Shown here in pieces: positions 1-5,589 of a stretch of 6,653 bases of DNA. Position numbers and translations under genes: made by a program. Each line of letters starts with the position of its first letter. The first letter of the stretch is position 1. A model generated the notes under the pieces. It was not told the origin of the DNA, ran no database searches, and saw only the letters and a list, made by a program, of their open reading frames with translations. Source of the DNA: Candidatus Bathyarchaeota archaeon (GTDB taxonomy: Archaea; Thermoproteota; Bathyarchaeia; 40CM-2-53-6); assembly GCA_005883695.1 (NCBI GenBank), contig VBBV01000073.1:1-6653 (forward strand), given 5' to 3'.

Positions 1-1
1 C

Positions 2-1918
2 GAGAACCAGAAGGTCCGATGGGTGCCAGAATGGGCCGGGTCCAAGAGGTTCCACGACTGGCTCGAAGGCGCCCGAGACTGGGTGATATCCCGCCAACGA
101 TACTGGGGCGTCCCATTGCCAATCTGGACCTGTGAGAAGTGTGGAGAGCACACCGTAATCGGTTCAAAGGCAGAGCTCGTCAAACTCGCTCTACACCCAC
201 CCAGAGAGTTTGAACTGCACCGGAATGGCGTCGACAAAATACTGGTCAGGTGTAAGTGTGGAGGTACGGCAAAGAGAGAGCCTGATATTCTGGACGTCTG
301 GATGGACTCGGGCGTTGTATCTTGGGCCAGCCTTGGTTATCCAAAGAGCTCTGTCGAGCTGAAACGCTGGTGGCCCGCCGATCTTATCCTTGAAGCACAT
401 GATCAGACAAGAGGCTGGTTCTACAACCAGCTCGTTCCTAGCGTCCTAGCCTTCAACCGAAGCCCATACCGAACGGTGGTGATGCATGGGCATACTCTGG
501 ATGAACAGGGAGAGAAGATGAGCAAGTCGAAAGGAAACTTCGTCAGCCCAGATGAGGTTGTTAGCAAGTATAGCCGTGATGCCCTTCGATTCTACACCGT
601 TCAGTCGACCCTCTGGGAGGATTTCCAGTTCTCATGGAACGCCGTCGAAGTGGCAGCGAAAGATCTCCAGATTGCATGGAACGTCTTCTCTTTCGCAACT
701 CTCTACATGAACCTCGACAAGTTCAAGCCGGATGCCTGGTCGGTCAAGAGACTTTGGAAAAGCCTCAGGCCCGAGGACAAATGGTTGGTCTCCCGAAGCG
801 AGAGTTTACTGAAAGATGTGAGTGGCAACATGGAAGGTCTAGAGCTGCACCTCGCGCTACGGAGACTCAGAAAGTTCGTAATAGAGGATTTGAGCCACTG
901 GTACATCCGTCTCGTCAGGAGACGGTTCTGGCAGGAGAAGAAAAGCAAGGACAAACTCGCATCATACTCGGTTCTCCACCATGCACTGAGGATCTGGCTG
1001 ACCCTAGCGTCCCCATTCATCCCATTCTTGACCGAGACAGTCTACCAGCAAGCCTTCCGCAAAACGGTGAAGTCTGGCCTTGAGAGCATTCACATGTCCT
1101 CTTGGCCAAGCTCTAGAGCGGGGTGGATTAACAGGAGGCTTGAGGAAAACATGGAGATAGTGCAGCAGGTCTCGGCCGCATCATCGTCAGCCAGGCAATC
1201 GAAGAAAATAAAACTCCGCCAACCAGTCGCTAGGACCCTCATCGTCACGGACAGTGATAAGGTGAAGCGAGCGGTCAAGAGTCTCCGCCCACTATTCCTT
1301 CAACAGACAAACTCGAAAGATATCCGGCTCGTTGGCCTCGCAGAGGAAGAACAGCTCAAGAAGCTGATAGTTGAACCGAACTTCAAAGGACTCGGACCCG
1401 TTTTCAAGGGAGACGCCAACAAGGTCGCGGAAACACTCCGGTCGACAGATGGACGACTGCTCTTCCAAAAGCTTCAAGCAGACAAGGCTTACACGTTGAA
1501 AATGGATAATCGAGACTACACAATTACCGGTCAGATGGTCTCGTTCAGGGAGGAAATGCCCGAGAACTTTGCCATGGGAAGTTTCGACGAAGGCCGCGTC
1601 TACGTCGATCTCACCATTCCCAAGGAACTGGTAAGAGAAGGCTTCGTGCGGGAAATTGTCAGACGATTACAAGAGATGAGGAAACGACTCGACCTTCCAG
1701 TAGACGCGTTCGTGGAAGCATACGTGACCGTTCCTGACCCAGAGAAGCTGGAATGGTTGGAGGATGAGCGAGATTACCTCATGGAAGAAGTCAGAGCAAA
1801 GATACTGCAACTTCTACGTCCTGATCAAGAAAAACCGAAAGCGAGCGCGGAAGAAAATTGGCAGATAGAAGGCGACAGGTTTCAGATGGGCCTACTGTCG
1901 AAGGACGTGCAACCTTAA
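2..1918 (+). CDS. ileS: Isoleucyl-tRNA synthetase, C-terminal two-thirds (5' end outside window)
   Basis: Class I aminoacyl-tRNA synthetase that charges tRNA-Ile in the cytoplasm. The frame is open to the left edge: codons at 2-22 read ENQKVRW and run straight into the conserved VPEW...RDWVISRQRYWG block. The GTG at 23 is therefore an internal valine, not a start, and the HIGH signature and most of the editing domain lie outside. Visible in order: a Cys pair CEKC (about 131-142) and a second pair CKC (about 251-259) forming a likely zinc knuckle; DVWMDSG (about 293-313); the ATP-binding KMSKS loop (515-529); the helical anticodon-binding domain (roughly 750-1300); and a C-terminal domain with GFVREIVRRLQEMRK near 1640-1680, as in archaeal/eukaryotic-type IleRS. 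The WMDSG and RQRYWG context favours IleRS over ValRS or LeuRS. The stop lies 20 bases before the likely NAD kinase start, suggesting co-transcription. Confidence 0.96.
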   Translation, partial: ENQKVRWVPEWAGSKRFHDWLEGARDWVISRQRYWGVPLPIWTCEKCGEHTVIGSKAELVKLALHPPREFELHRNGVDKILVRCKCGGTAKREPDILDVWMDSGVVSWASLGYPKSSVELKRWWPADLILEAHDQTRGWFYNQLVPSVLAFNRSPYRTVVMHGHTLDEQGEKMSKSKGNFVSPDEVVSKYSRDALRFYTVQSTLWEDFQFSWNAVEVAAKDLQIAWNVFSFATLYMNLDKFKPDAWSVKRLWKSLRPEDKWLVSRSESLLKDVSGNMEGLELHLALRRLRKFVIEDLSHWYIRLVRRRFWQEKKSKDKLASYSVLHHALRIWLTLASPFIPFLTETVYQQAFRKTVKSGLESIHMSSWPSSRAGWINRRLEENMEIVQQVSAASSSARQSKKIKLRQPVARTLIVTDSDKVKRAVKSLRPLFLQQTNSKDIRLVGLAEEEQLKKLIVEPNFKGLGPVFKGDANKVAETLRSTDGRLLFQKLQADKAYTLKMDNRDYTITGQMVSFREEMPENFAMGSFDEGRVYVDLTIPKELVREGFVREIVRRLQEMRKRLDLPVDAFVEAYVTVPDPEKLEWLEDERDYLMEEVRAKILQLLRPDQEKPKASAEENWQIEGDRFQMGLLSKDVQP

Positions 1919-1938
1919 GACAGCTGAGTCGGGACGAC

Positions 1939-3048
1939 GTGCACACAGTAGGCTTTCTCGTCAACCCGGTAGCCGGAATGGGCGGAGCAGTAGGGCTCAA
2001 GGGCACCGACGGAAGGAGAACATTGCGGGAGGCCTTACGAAAAGGCGCGAAACCAGTCTCTCCAGAAAAGGGCCGGAGATACTTGGAAGAGGTACAACGT
2101 CGAGACAAGCGAATCAAGTTCCTGGTAGCCCCAAGAAGCATGGGAGAACACGTGGCTAGCCAACTGGAAATTCAGCATGAAACAATCGGGCGAATTGGAA
2201 AAACAACCACGTCCGAAGATAGCTCTCGAATCACGCATCTAATGAAGAAAAGAAGAGTAGACTTGATCGTCTTTTGCGGTGGGGACGGAACCGCACGAGA
2301 TGTGCTGAAGGGTGTTGGCCGAGATACTCCCGTGCTGGGTGTCCCAGCGGGTGTGAAGATCTACTCGTCTGTCTTCGCAATCAATCCGGTGGCCGCGGCA
2401 GAGTCTACTATCGCGTTTCTCAAGGGCCAGACTCCTAAAAGATTGGGAGAAGTCGTCGATGTGGATGAGGATGCGTTTAGAAAGAATCGGTTGTCAGTCA
2501 AGCTGTTCGGCTATCTTACAACTCCCGATTTAGGGCCGTTGATGCAAGGATCAAAGTCAGCTACGGGATCATCTGAAGATGCTGAACTGGACGCGATTGC
2601 TGAATATTTCGTCGAAGAGATCGACCCAGTTGGTACTTACATTCTGGGTCCGGGTTCAACGGTGGAACGGATCGCCGAGCGTTTGGGGGTAAAGAAGACA
2701 CTCCTAGGAGTTGATGCTGTGAAGGGAGATGGGACGTTATTGGGGCGGGATATGAACGAGAAAGCTTTGCTGGGCCTGGTCAGCAAGAGTTCTACAAGGA
2801 TCATTATTTCCCCGATTGGTGGACAAGGCTTTCTGTTTGGACGGGGAAACCAACAGATCAGTCCGGAAATAATTCGCAGGGTGGGCGTCGAGAACATTAC
2901 TGTGGTTGGATCGAGAAGCAAGATCGAAGCCCTACATCCGCGACGTCTTCTCGCTGACTCAGGTGATGAGGAGATAAATGGACAGCTACGAGGTTACCGG
3001 CGAGTGATCACCGGATACAGGGAAGAAATGGTCGTTAAGGTAGAATAG
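1939..3048 (+). CDS. ATP/polyphosphate-dependent NAD kinase, COG3199 family
   Basis: Predicted to phosphorylate NAD to NADP in the cytoplasm. This is the archaeal COG3199 branch, related to the AcoX-like proteins. Seen from GTG at 1939 (369 aa): the family opening GFLVNPVAGMGG followed by GLKGTDG; the kinase signature FCGGDGTARDV (GGDGT at 2278-2292); GVPAGVKIYSSVFA just after it; GPGSTVERIAERLG and LLGVDAV in the middle; and GGQGFLFGRGNQQISP near the C-terminus. This is close to full family length. The frame stays open upstream to a TTG at 1858, which would add 27 residues and overlap ileS by 61 bases. I prefer 1939 because the family motif begins within five residues of it and it removes the overlap. 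No strong Shine-Dalgarno is visible before either start. No TATA box is obvious in the 20-base gap after ileS, so it is probably read from the ileS transcript. Confidence 0.9.
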   Translation: MHTVGFLVNPVAGMGGAVGLKGTDGRRTLREALRKGAKPVSPEKGRRYLEEVQRRDKRIKFLVAPRSMGEHVASQLEIQHETIGRIGKTTTSEDSSRITHLMKKRRVDLIVFCGGDGTARDVLKGVGRDTPVLGVPAGVKIYSSVFAINPVAAAESTIAFLKGQTPKRLGEVVDVDEDAFRKNRLSVKLFGYLTTPDLGPLMQGSKSATGSSEDAELDAIAEYFVEEIDPVGTYILGPGSTVERIAERLGVKKTLLGVDAVKGDGTLLGRDMNEKALLGLVSKSSTRIIISPIGGQGFLFGRGNQQISPEIIRRVGVENITVVGSRSKIEALHPRRLLADSGDEEINGQLRGYRRVITGYREEMVVKVE

Positions 3049-3079
3049 AACCGGTTCCCTTAGCTGACCGCTGTTGTGC

Positions 3080-3095
3080 CCCCATATCAGTGGGG
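3080..3095 (+). terminator. Small G+C hairpin after the NAD kinase gene
   Basis: A perfect 5-bp stem, CCCCA (3080-3084) with TGGGG (3091-3095), closes a 6-base loop, 32 bases after the NAD kinase stop. It may mark the 3' end of the ileS-NAD kinase transcript, but no clear T-run follows, so termination is an inference. Archaeal terminators are usually T-tracts rather than hairpins. Confidence 0.25.
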
Positions 3096-3113
3096 AATAG
3101 TAACACTACGCTC

Positions 3114-3121
3114 TAACTTAG
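3114..3121 (+). promoter_or_regulatory. Possible weak TATA box for the zinc-ribbon gene
   Basis: The A+T-rich AACTTAGA lies about 25-30 bases upstream of the candidate TTG (3143) and GTG (3149) starts. That is the spacing expected of an archaeal TATA box driving a leaderless transcript. It is a poor match to consensus and no purine-rich BRE stands out, so this rests on position more than on sequence. Confidence 0.2.
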
Positions 3122-3142
3122 ACAGACCCGTTAAGCTAGCGA

Positions 3143-3520
3143 TTGATCGTGCCTGCATCTCGCGGAAAGACCTCTGAGAAAAAAGCGAAATCCAAACATG
3201 TTACAAAACCTCGAAAGACCGCGCATCCCCACAAAGCTTCCCCAAAGACTAGTTCTCATTCCAAGAGGAAGACCACAACGAACAAAGACTATGTCACATA
3301 CGTGTACGAGTGTACTCGTCCCGGTTGTGGCTACAAGATCTGGCGGGACGACAAAGGTGAACCTGGACAGCTGCGTAGCGATTTGAAATGCCCAAAGTGC
3401 CACCATGTAGAATTCCGATGCTTGGGAAAAGGCGACTTACCCGAAAGCTTCCAAGTTCCGGTTCCGACAAACCCATTAGATTTCGACGCAGTCAGAACAT
3501 CCGAGATAGGATCGAACTAG
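3143..3520 (+). CDS. Small zinc-ribbon protein with basic N-terminal tail, unknown function
   Basis: I do not recognise the family. From TTG at 3143 the product is 125 aa. An alternative GTG start at 3149 removes two residues, and no in-frame ATG exists before the domain. Residues 1-49 are low-complexity and highly basic (about one third Lys/Arg, plus Ser/Thr/His), with no hydrophobic segment. Residues 50-95 form a compact zinc ribbon: CTRPGC (Cys57, Cys62, a CX4C knuckle) and, 20 residues later, CPKC (Cys83, Cys86, CX2C), with aromatic Tyr/Trp strands between (YVYEC, GYKIW). The last 30 residues are Pro-rich and acidic. A cationic tail plus a zinc ribbon suggests binding to RNA, DNA or the ribosome, but that is inference. 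The gene stands alone between the ileS-NAD kinase pair and the convergent tRNA gene. Codon use resembles its neighbours, so it looks real. Confidence 0.7.
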   Translation: MIVPASRGKTSEKKAKSKHVTKPRKTAHPHKASPKTSSHSKRKTTTNKDYVTYVYECTRPGCGYKIWRDDKGEPGQLRSDLKCPKCHHVEFRCLGKGDLPESFQVPVPTNPLDFDAVRTSEIGSN

Positions 3521-3576
3521 AAAATCATTCATAATCAGACCCAAAAACCTTCAACCGCTACGATACCCATCTTTCT

Positions 3577-3607
3577 TGTCTCAGGCTGACTCAGAAAGAG
3601 TGAGACA
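3577..3607. repeat. Inverted repeat in the convergent gap between the zinc-ribbon gene and tRNA-Leu
   Basis: TGTCTCA (3577-3583) and TGAGACA (3601-3607) form a perfect 7-bp inverted repeat around a 17-base loop. The loop contains a competing ACTC/GAGT pairing (3589-3592 with 3598-3601). It follows the pyrimidine-rich CATCTTTCTTGTC (3569-3581), which could end plus-strand transcription from the zinc-ribbon gene. The rest of 3521-3647 shows no gene. A role as a terminator is plausible but unproven. Confidence 0.3.
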
Positions 3608-3620
3608 CAAGCCCCATCCG

Positions 3621-3628
3621 CAAAAGAA
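3621..3628 (-). terminator. Weak T-rich stretch downstream of tRNA-Leu
   Basis: On the minus strand, ATTCTTTT lies about 20 bases after the encoded CCA of the tRNA. Archaeal RNA polymerase often stops at such T-runs. This one is short and interrupted, so confidence is low. Confidence 0.25.
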
Positions 3629-3695
3629 TGAGTCAAGACATTTTCGATGGTGCGGGGGGTGGGATTCGAACCCACGAAGGCCTACGCCACAGGAT

Positions 3696-3712
3696 CTCTC
3701 CTGAAGCCGGAT
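3696..3712 (-). other. tRNA-Leu intron 3, canonical site 37/38, 17 nt
   Basis: This very short insert interrupts AAG (anticodon end plus G37) from A38. Removing 17 bases restores the perfect 5-bp anticodon stem CAGGA/TCCTG; without removal only three pairs form. The central helix is relaxed: C32-G3698, U33-A3699 and U34-G3700 pair, while A35 faces G3701. The bulges are AG|A on both sides. A GATCC direct repeat (3713-3709 and 3696-3692) leaves the exact edge ambiguous over five bases. I chose 37/38 because it is the canonical archaeal site and places the second bulge directly beside the anticodon stem. Confidence 0.75.
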
Positions 3713-3719
3713 CTTAAGT

Positions 3720-3743
3720 CAAGCACCGCTCCGTCTGAGCGGT
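3720..3743 (-). other. tRNA-Leu intron 2, anticodon stem (position 30/31), 24 nt
   Basis: This forms a complete BHB motif. Exon bases GGCA (3749-3746) pair with intron bases TGCT (3725-3722) as the central 4-bp helix. The 3-base bulges are GGA (3745-3743) and TGA (3721-3719). The intron closes with a 6-bp stem, CCGCTC/GAGCGG (3742-3737 with 3731-3726), and a 5-base loop. Cutting GG|A and TG|A joins G30 to A31 and restores the stem strand CAGGA and the loop start C32-U33. A GAC direct repeat at both edges means sequence alone allows small shifts, but the BHB fixes the cut. Confidence 0.85.
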
Positions 3744-3761
3744 CCTGCCCCTTTGACCTGA

Positions 3762-3794
3762 ATCCCGCCCTACGGGACAGGATCCCATAGAGGT
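3762..3794 (-). other. tRNA-Leu intron 1, D-loop (about position 15/16), 33 nt
   Basis: Extra segment between the D-stem CCCGAG (3800-3795) and the D-loop remainder TCAGGTCAAAGGGG (3761-3748). It folds into a 10-bp hairpin, 3792-3783 with 3777-3768, two pairs being G-U, with a 5-base loop. The D-stem bases CCCG (3800-3797) can pair with intron bases CGGG (3767-3764) to make the 4-bp central helix of a BHB. The bulges are AGA(C) on the 5' side and ATT on the 3' side. Cutting AG|A and AT|T gives these bounds. The 5' bulge may be four bases, so the ends could shift by one or two positions. Confidence 0.75.
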
Positions 3795-3834
3795 CTCGGG
3801 AACCCCCGCTTTCGGCTCCACGAAGCAATATCCA

Positions 3835-3842
3835 TTCTTAAA
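3835..3842 (-). promoter_or_regulatory. TATA box for tRNA-Leu
   Basis: Minus-strand TTTAAGAA is centred about 29 bases upstream of the first tRNA base (3809). With the usual archaeal spacing of about 26 bases, transcription would start near 3812 and leave a leader of only a few bases, typical of archaeal tRNA genes. Confidence 0.55.
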
Positions 3843-3856
3843 GCCAATCTAGCAAG

Positions 3857-3919
3857 AGACCCTGCCCAAGGCGCAGGACTTCCTGAAGTCTCCGATCGAC
3901 ACCCCCCGTTCTCGGGTCT
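3857..3919. repeat. Cluster of inverted repeats in the divergent intergenic region
   Basis: AGACCC (3857-3862) and GGGTCT (3914-3919) could form an outer stem. Inside lie CCTGC/GCAGG (3861-3865 with 3872-3876, sharing two bases with the outer stem), GACTTC-CT-GAAGTC (3877-3890), and CCCG/CGGG (3905-3908 with 3913-3916, overlapping the outer 3' arm). The block sits between the tRNA promoter and the start of the membrane protein gene. No protein-coding frame is convincing on either strand. It could be a small RNA, a leader structure or an operator; I do not recognise it. Confidence 0.4.
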
Positions 3920-3932
3920 GAGATACAATCTC

Positions 3933-3940
3933 TACAAATC
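3933..3940 (+). promoter_or_regulatory. Candidate TATA box for the membrane protein gene
   Basis: TACAAATC would place a transcript start near 3963, giving a leader of about 23 bases that includes the G-rich GGCGG at 3976-3980 just before the ATG at 3986. A second A+T-rich stretch, GATACAATC (3922-3930), would instead suit a leaderless start at the GTG at 3947. The sequence does not settle between them. Confidence 0.3.
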
Positions 3941-3985
3941 CAGCAAGTGTCAGCGTTCTTCTTGCAGAAGGGTCTGGCGGAAAAG

Positions 3986-4447
3986 ATGTCTCCCAGCAGG
4001 ACCGTTCACAGGTCCGTTACGCCAGATTCTGTCAAAGCCCTCATGATCATAGAGGCAATGGTCATCGCTTTCTTCTCGTTCTGGCTAGCAAACGAGTATG
4101 CCTACAACGTATACTTCCGAATATACGTGAACAGCGTCTTCATAGAACACTTCACAAACTACACAATCGCACTGGGACTTGGAATTGGCCTAGCGGGGAC
4201 AGCTGCCGCAGCGACCCTTTACAAGAAACTTAGAGAAGCCAAATTGAAACTAGAATTCGTCGCCCCGAAGATCAGAGGTTCTCTTGAGCAACTGCTAGCA
4301 AGTCTTCCCTCAATGGAACCGCAGGCGGTCATTCCACCAACTAGCAATGCTCCGAACACCACAACTCCTCCCGCCCGGGAGGGTACCTTTACCGTTAGCC
4401 CCATTTCCCATGCATCTCCTCCGCCGCCTACTGAAGAGAAGAAATAA
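3986..4447 (+). CDS. Small two-helix membrane protein with proline-rich tail, unknown function
   Basis: I do not recognise the family. The 153-aa product from ATG at 3986 has two hydrophobic stretches. Residues about 17-36 (VKALMIIEAMVIAFFSFWLA) and 58-79 (NYTIALGLGIGLAGTAAAATLY) are likely transmembrane helices, joined by an aromatic loop rich in Tyr and Phe. After the second helix comes a basic segment, KKLREAKLKLEFVAPKIRG, which by the positive-inside rule puts the tail in the cytoplasm. Residues 97-153 are Pro/Ser/Thr-rich, probably disordered, and end in acidic-basic EEKK. A GTG at 3947 would add 13 residues. I prefer the ATG because the added residues are unremarkable and GGCGG sits just upstream. 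The stop is 6 bases from the dnaJ stop on the other strand, so the two genes converge tightly; a link in function is not implied. Confidence 0.7.
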   Translation: MSPSRTVHRSVTPDSVKALMIIEAMVIAFFSFWLANEYAYNVYFRIYVNSVFIEHFTNYTIALGLGIGLAGTAAAATLYKKLREAKLKLEFVAPKIRGSLEQLLASLPSMEPQAVIPPTSNAPNTTTPPAREGTFTVSPISHASPPPPTEEKK

Positions 4448-4453
4448 TTTCCC

Positions 4454-5569
4454 TTAGGGTTTCTCGCCTAGTTCCTTGGCGAACTCTGTCAACAGTTCTC
4501 TCTGCCGACGAGAGAGATCCCTCGGAATCTCAACATCAATTCTTACAAGCTCATCTCCCCGTCCCCATCCTCCAACCCTTGGGAAGCCCTTGCCTTCCAG
4601 CCGAAACACAGTTCCCGGTCTTGTCCCTGGCGGAATCTTTAGCTGTGCCTTACCATCAATTGAGGGCACTTGAAGTTCTCCGCCGAGGGCGGCCTTGGGA
4701 AAACTGACTTTTGTCTCATAGAGAATATTGTCCCCGTCGCGGGTGAACGCCTCGTGAGGCTTCAATCTTATCCGAACATAGAGATCTCCACTGCGCCCTC
4801 CCTGAGCAGCGTTCCCTTCTCCCCTGATCCGAAGACTCTGGCCTTCGTCAGCTCCAGGGGGAACTTTCACTTGGATTTTGGTCCTAGTTCGTGAAAGGCC
4901 GCTTCCACCGCAGTTCTTACAAGGCTTATCGATGATGCTTCCTTCTCCTCTACACTTGGGGCAGGTGGTTATCTGGACGAGCTGGGCGAAACCGGCTCGA
5001 CGCACTGTTTGGACTTGGCCGCGGCCACGACAATTACTGCAGGTCTTCCGAGAGCTTCCGGGTTGGGCCCCGGACCCGTTGCATTCCTTGCACTCTGCAA
5101 GCCGGGGAACTTCTATCTCTCTCGTCGCTCCATGCGCGACCTCGTCGAAGCTAATCTGTAAATCGTAAACCAAGTCCTCGCCAGTGGACGGGCCGCTTGG
5201 GCTTTCGAAGTTCTGGAACCCTCCGAATCCGCCGAGGATTCGTTCCACGAAGCTGCTGAAACCTCCCCCGAATGCGCCGAAACCCATGTCTCGGAATATG
5301 GAATCGAAGTCCGCACCTCGGAAAATATCCTCGGCGTTATATTTCTGGTAGATTCCCTCTCGCCCGAACTGGTCGTACTGTTTTCGCTTCTCGTCATCGG
5401 ACAGGATCGCGTAGGCTTCTGAGATTTCCTTGAACTTCTCAGTGGCCTCAGGTGCTTTGTTTCTGTCCGGGTGATACTGTAGGGCGAGCTTTCGGTAAGA
5501 GCCCTTTATGTCATCTTTAGACGCGTTTCGAGTAACCCCGAGCACGTCATAATAGTCTCGCTTCTCCAT
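4454..5569 (-). CDS. dnaJ: Type I chaperone DnaJ (Hsp40)
   Basis: Co-chaperone that delivers unfolded proteins to DnaK and stimulates its ATPase in the cytoplasm. The 371-aa product has the full type I layout: a J domain at residues 4-69 with the HPD tripeptide at 33-35 (QYHPDRN); a Gly/Phe-rich linker at about 84-118; and a zinc-binding region with four CXXCXGXG repeats, Cys160/163, 177/180, 203/206 and 217/220, all intact. The C-terminal substrate-binding domains follow ([16 protein letters not shown], and [18 protein letters not shown] near residue 310-335). The ATG at 5569-5567 is preceded by GGAAAG, a plausible ribosome site. It lies 20 bases after the dnaK stop with no room for a promoter, so it should be co-transcribed with dnaK. 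Archaeal DnaK/DnaJ are thought to derive from bacteria, and this protein looks bacterial in layout. Confidence 0.97.
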   Translation of the reverse strand: MEKRDYYDVLGVTRNASKDDIKGSYRKLALQYHPDRNKAPEATEKFKEISEAYAILSDDEKRKQYDQFGREGIYQKYNAEDIFRGADFDSIFRDMGFGAFGGGFSSFVERILGGFGGFQNFESPSGPSTGEDLVYDLQISFDEVAHGATREIEVPRLAECKECNGSGAQPGSSRKTCSNCRGRGQVQTVRRAGFAQLVQITTCPKCRGEGSIIDKPCKNCGGSGLSRTRTKIQVKVPPGADEGQSLRIRGEGNAAQGGRSGDLYVRIRLKPHEAFTRDGDNILYETKVSFPKAALGGELQVPSIDGKAQLKIPPGTRPGTVFRLEGKGFPRVGGWGRGDELVRIDVEIPRDLSRRQRELLTEFAKELGEKP

Positions 5570-5589
5570 TCTTTCCGATTCATCCCGCT

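Larger units (their letters stand above)
3648..3809 (-). tRNA. tRNA-Leu(UAA), interrupted by three introns, CCA encoded
   Basis: Minus-strand gene for the leucine tRNA with anticodon UAA (bases 3716-3714), reading UUA and perhaps UUG codons. The 7-bp acceptor stem is perfect: GCGGGGG at 3809-3803 with CCCCCGC at 3658-3652. The discriminator is A (3651), as expected for archaeal tRNA-Leu, and CCA is encoded at 3650-3648. The T-arm is GTGGG-TTCGAAT-CCCAC (3675-3659). A class II variable arm with a GGC/GCC stem lies at 3688-3679. The anticodon stem CAGGA/TCCTG and loop CTTAAGA, and the D-arm CCCG...GGTCAAAGGGG, appear only after removing three segments of 33, 24 and 17 bases. The spliced RNA is then 85 bases plus CCA, with U8, A14, G15, G18G19 and C48 all present. 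Splicing would use the archaeal BHB endonuclease and RNA ligase. The gene stands alone, with its own TATA box upstream. Confidence 0.93.

Noticed and set aside
23..25. GTG as the start of the isoleucyl-tRNA synthetase gene
   Set aside because: The frame is open to the window edge and the residues before it match the conserved block; the HIGH motif must lie upstream, so the gene is cut by the window.
634..1083. A 149-codon frame inside ileS
   Set aside because: It lies wholly within the synthetase in another frame, with no domain or start signal; treated as a shadow.
3521..3647. A small gene in the convergent gap
   Set aside because: No frame with a start, sensible length or recognisable content; only the inverted repeat and T-rich stretches are visible.
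3733..3739. Anticodon CAG for the tRNA-Leu gene
   Set aside because: Using this loop leaves the anticodon stem mispaired and the CTTAAGA segment unexplained; the UAA reading restores a perfect stem and fits the BHB motif.
3690..3743. A single long intron in the anticodon region
   Set aside because: A single excision removes the only segment with a U33-containing loop and a usable anticodon; two separate introns give a canonical loop and stem.
3869..3921. A C/D box guide RNA, suggested by two CTGA boxes
   Set aside because: No matching C or C' box (RTGATGA) lies at the proper distance on either strand, so the CTGA boxes are likely chance.
4476..5397. Several open frames antisense to or out of frame with dnaJ
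   Set aside because: They overlap a complete, well-conserved DnaJ and show no recognisable domains; they are shadows of its codon pattern.
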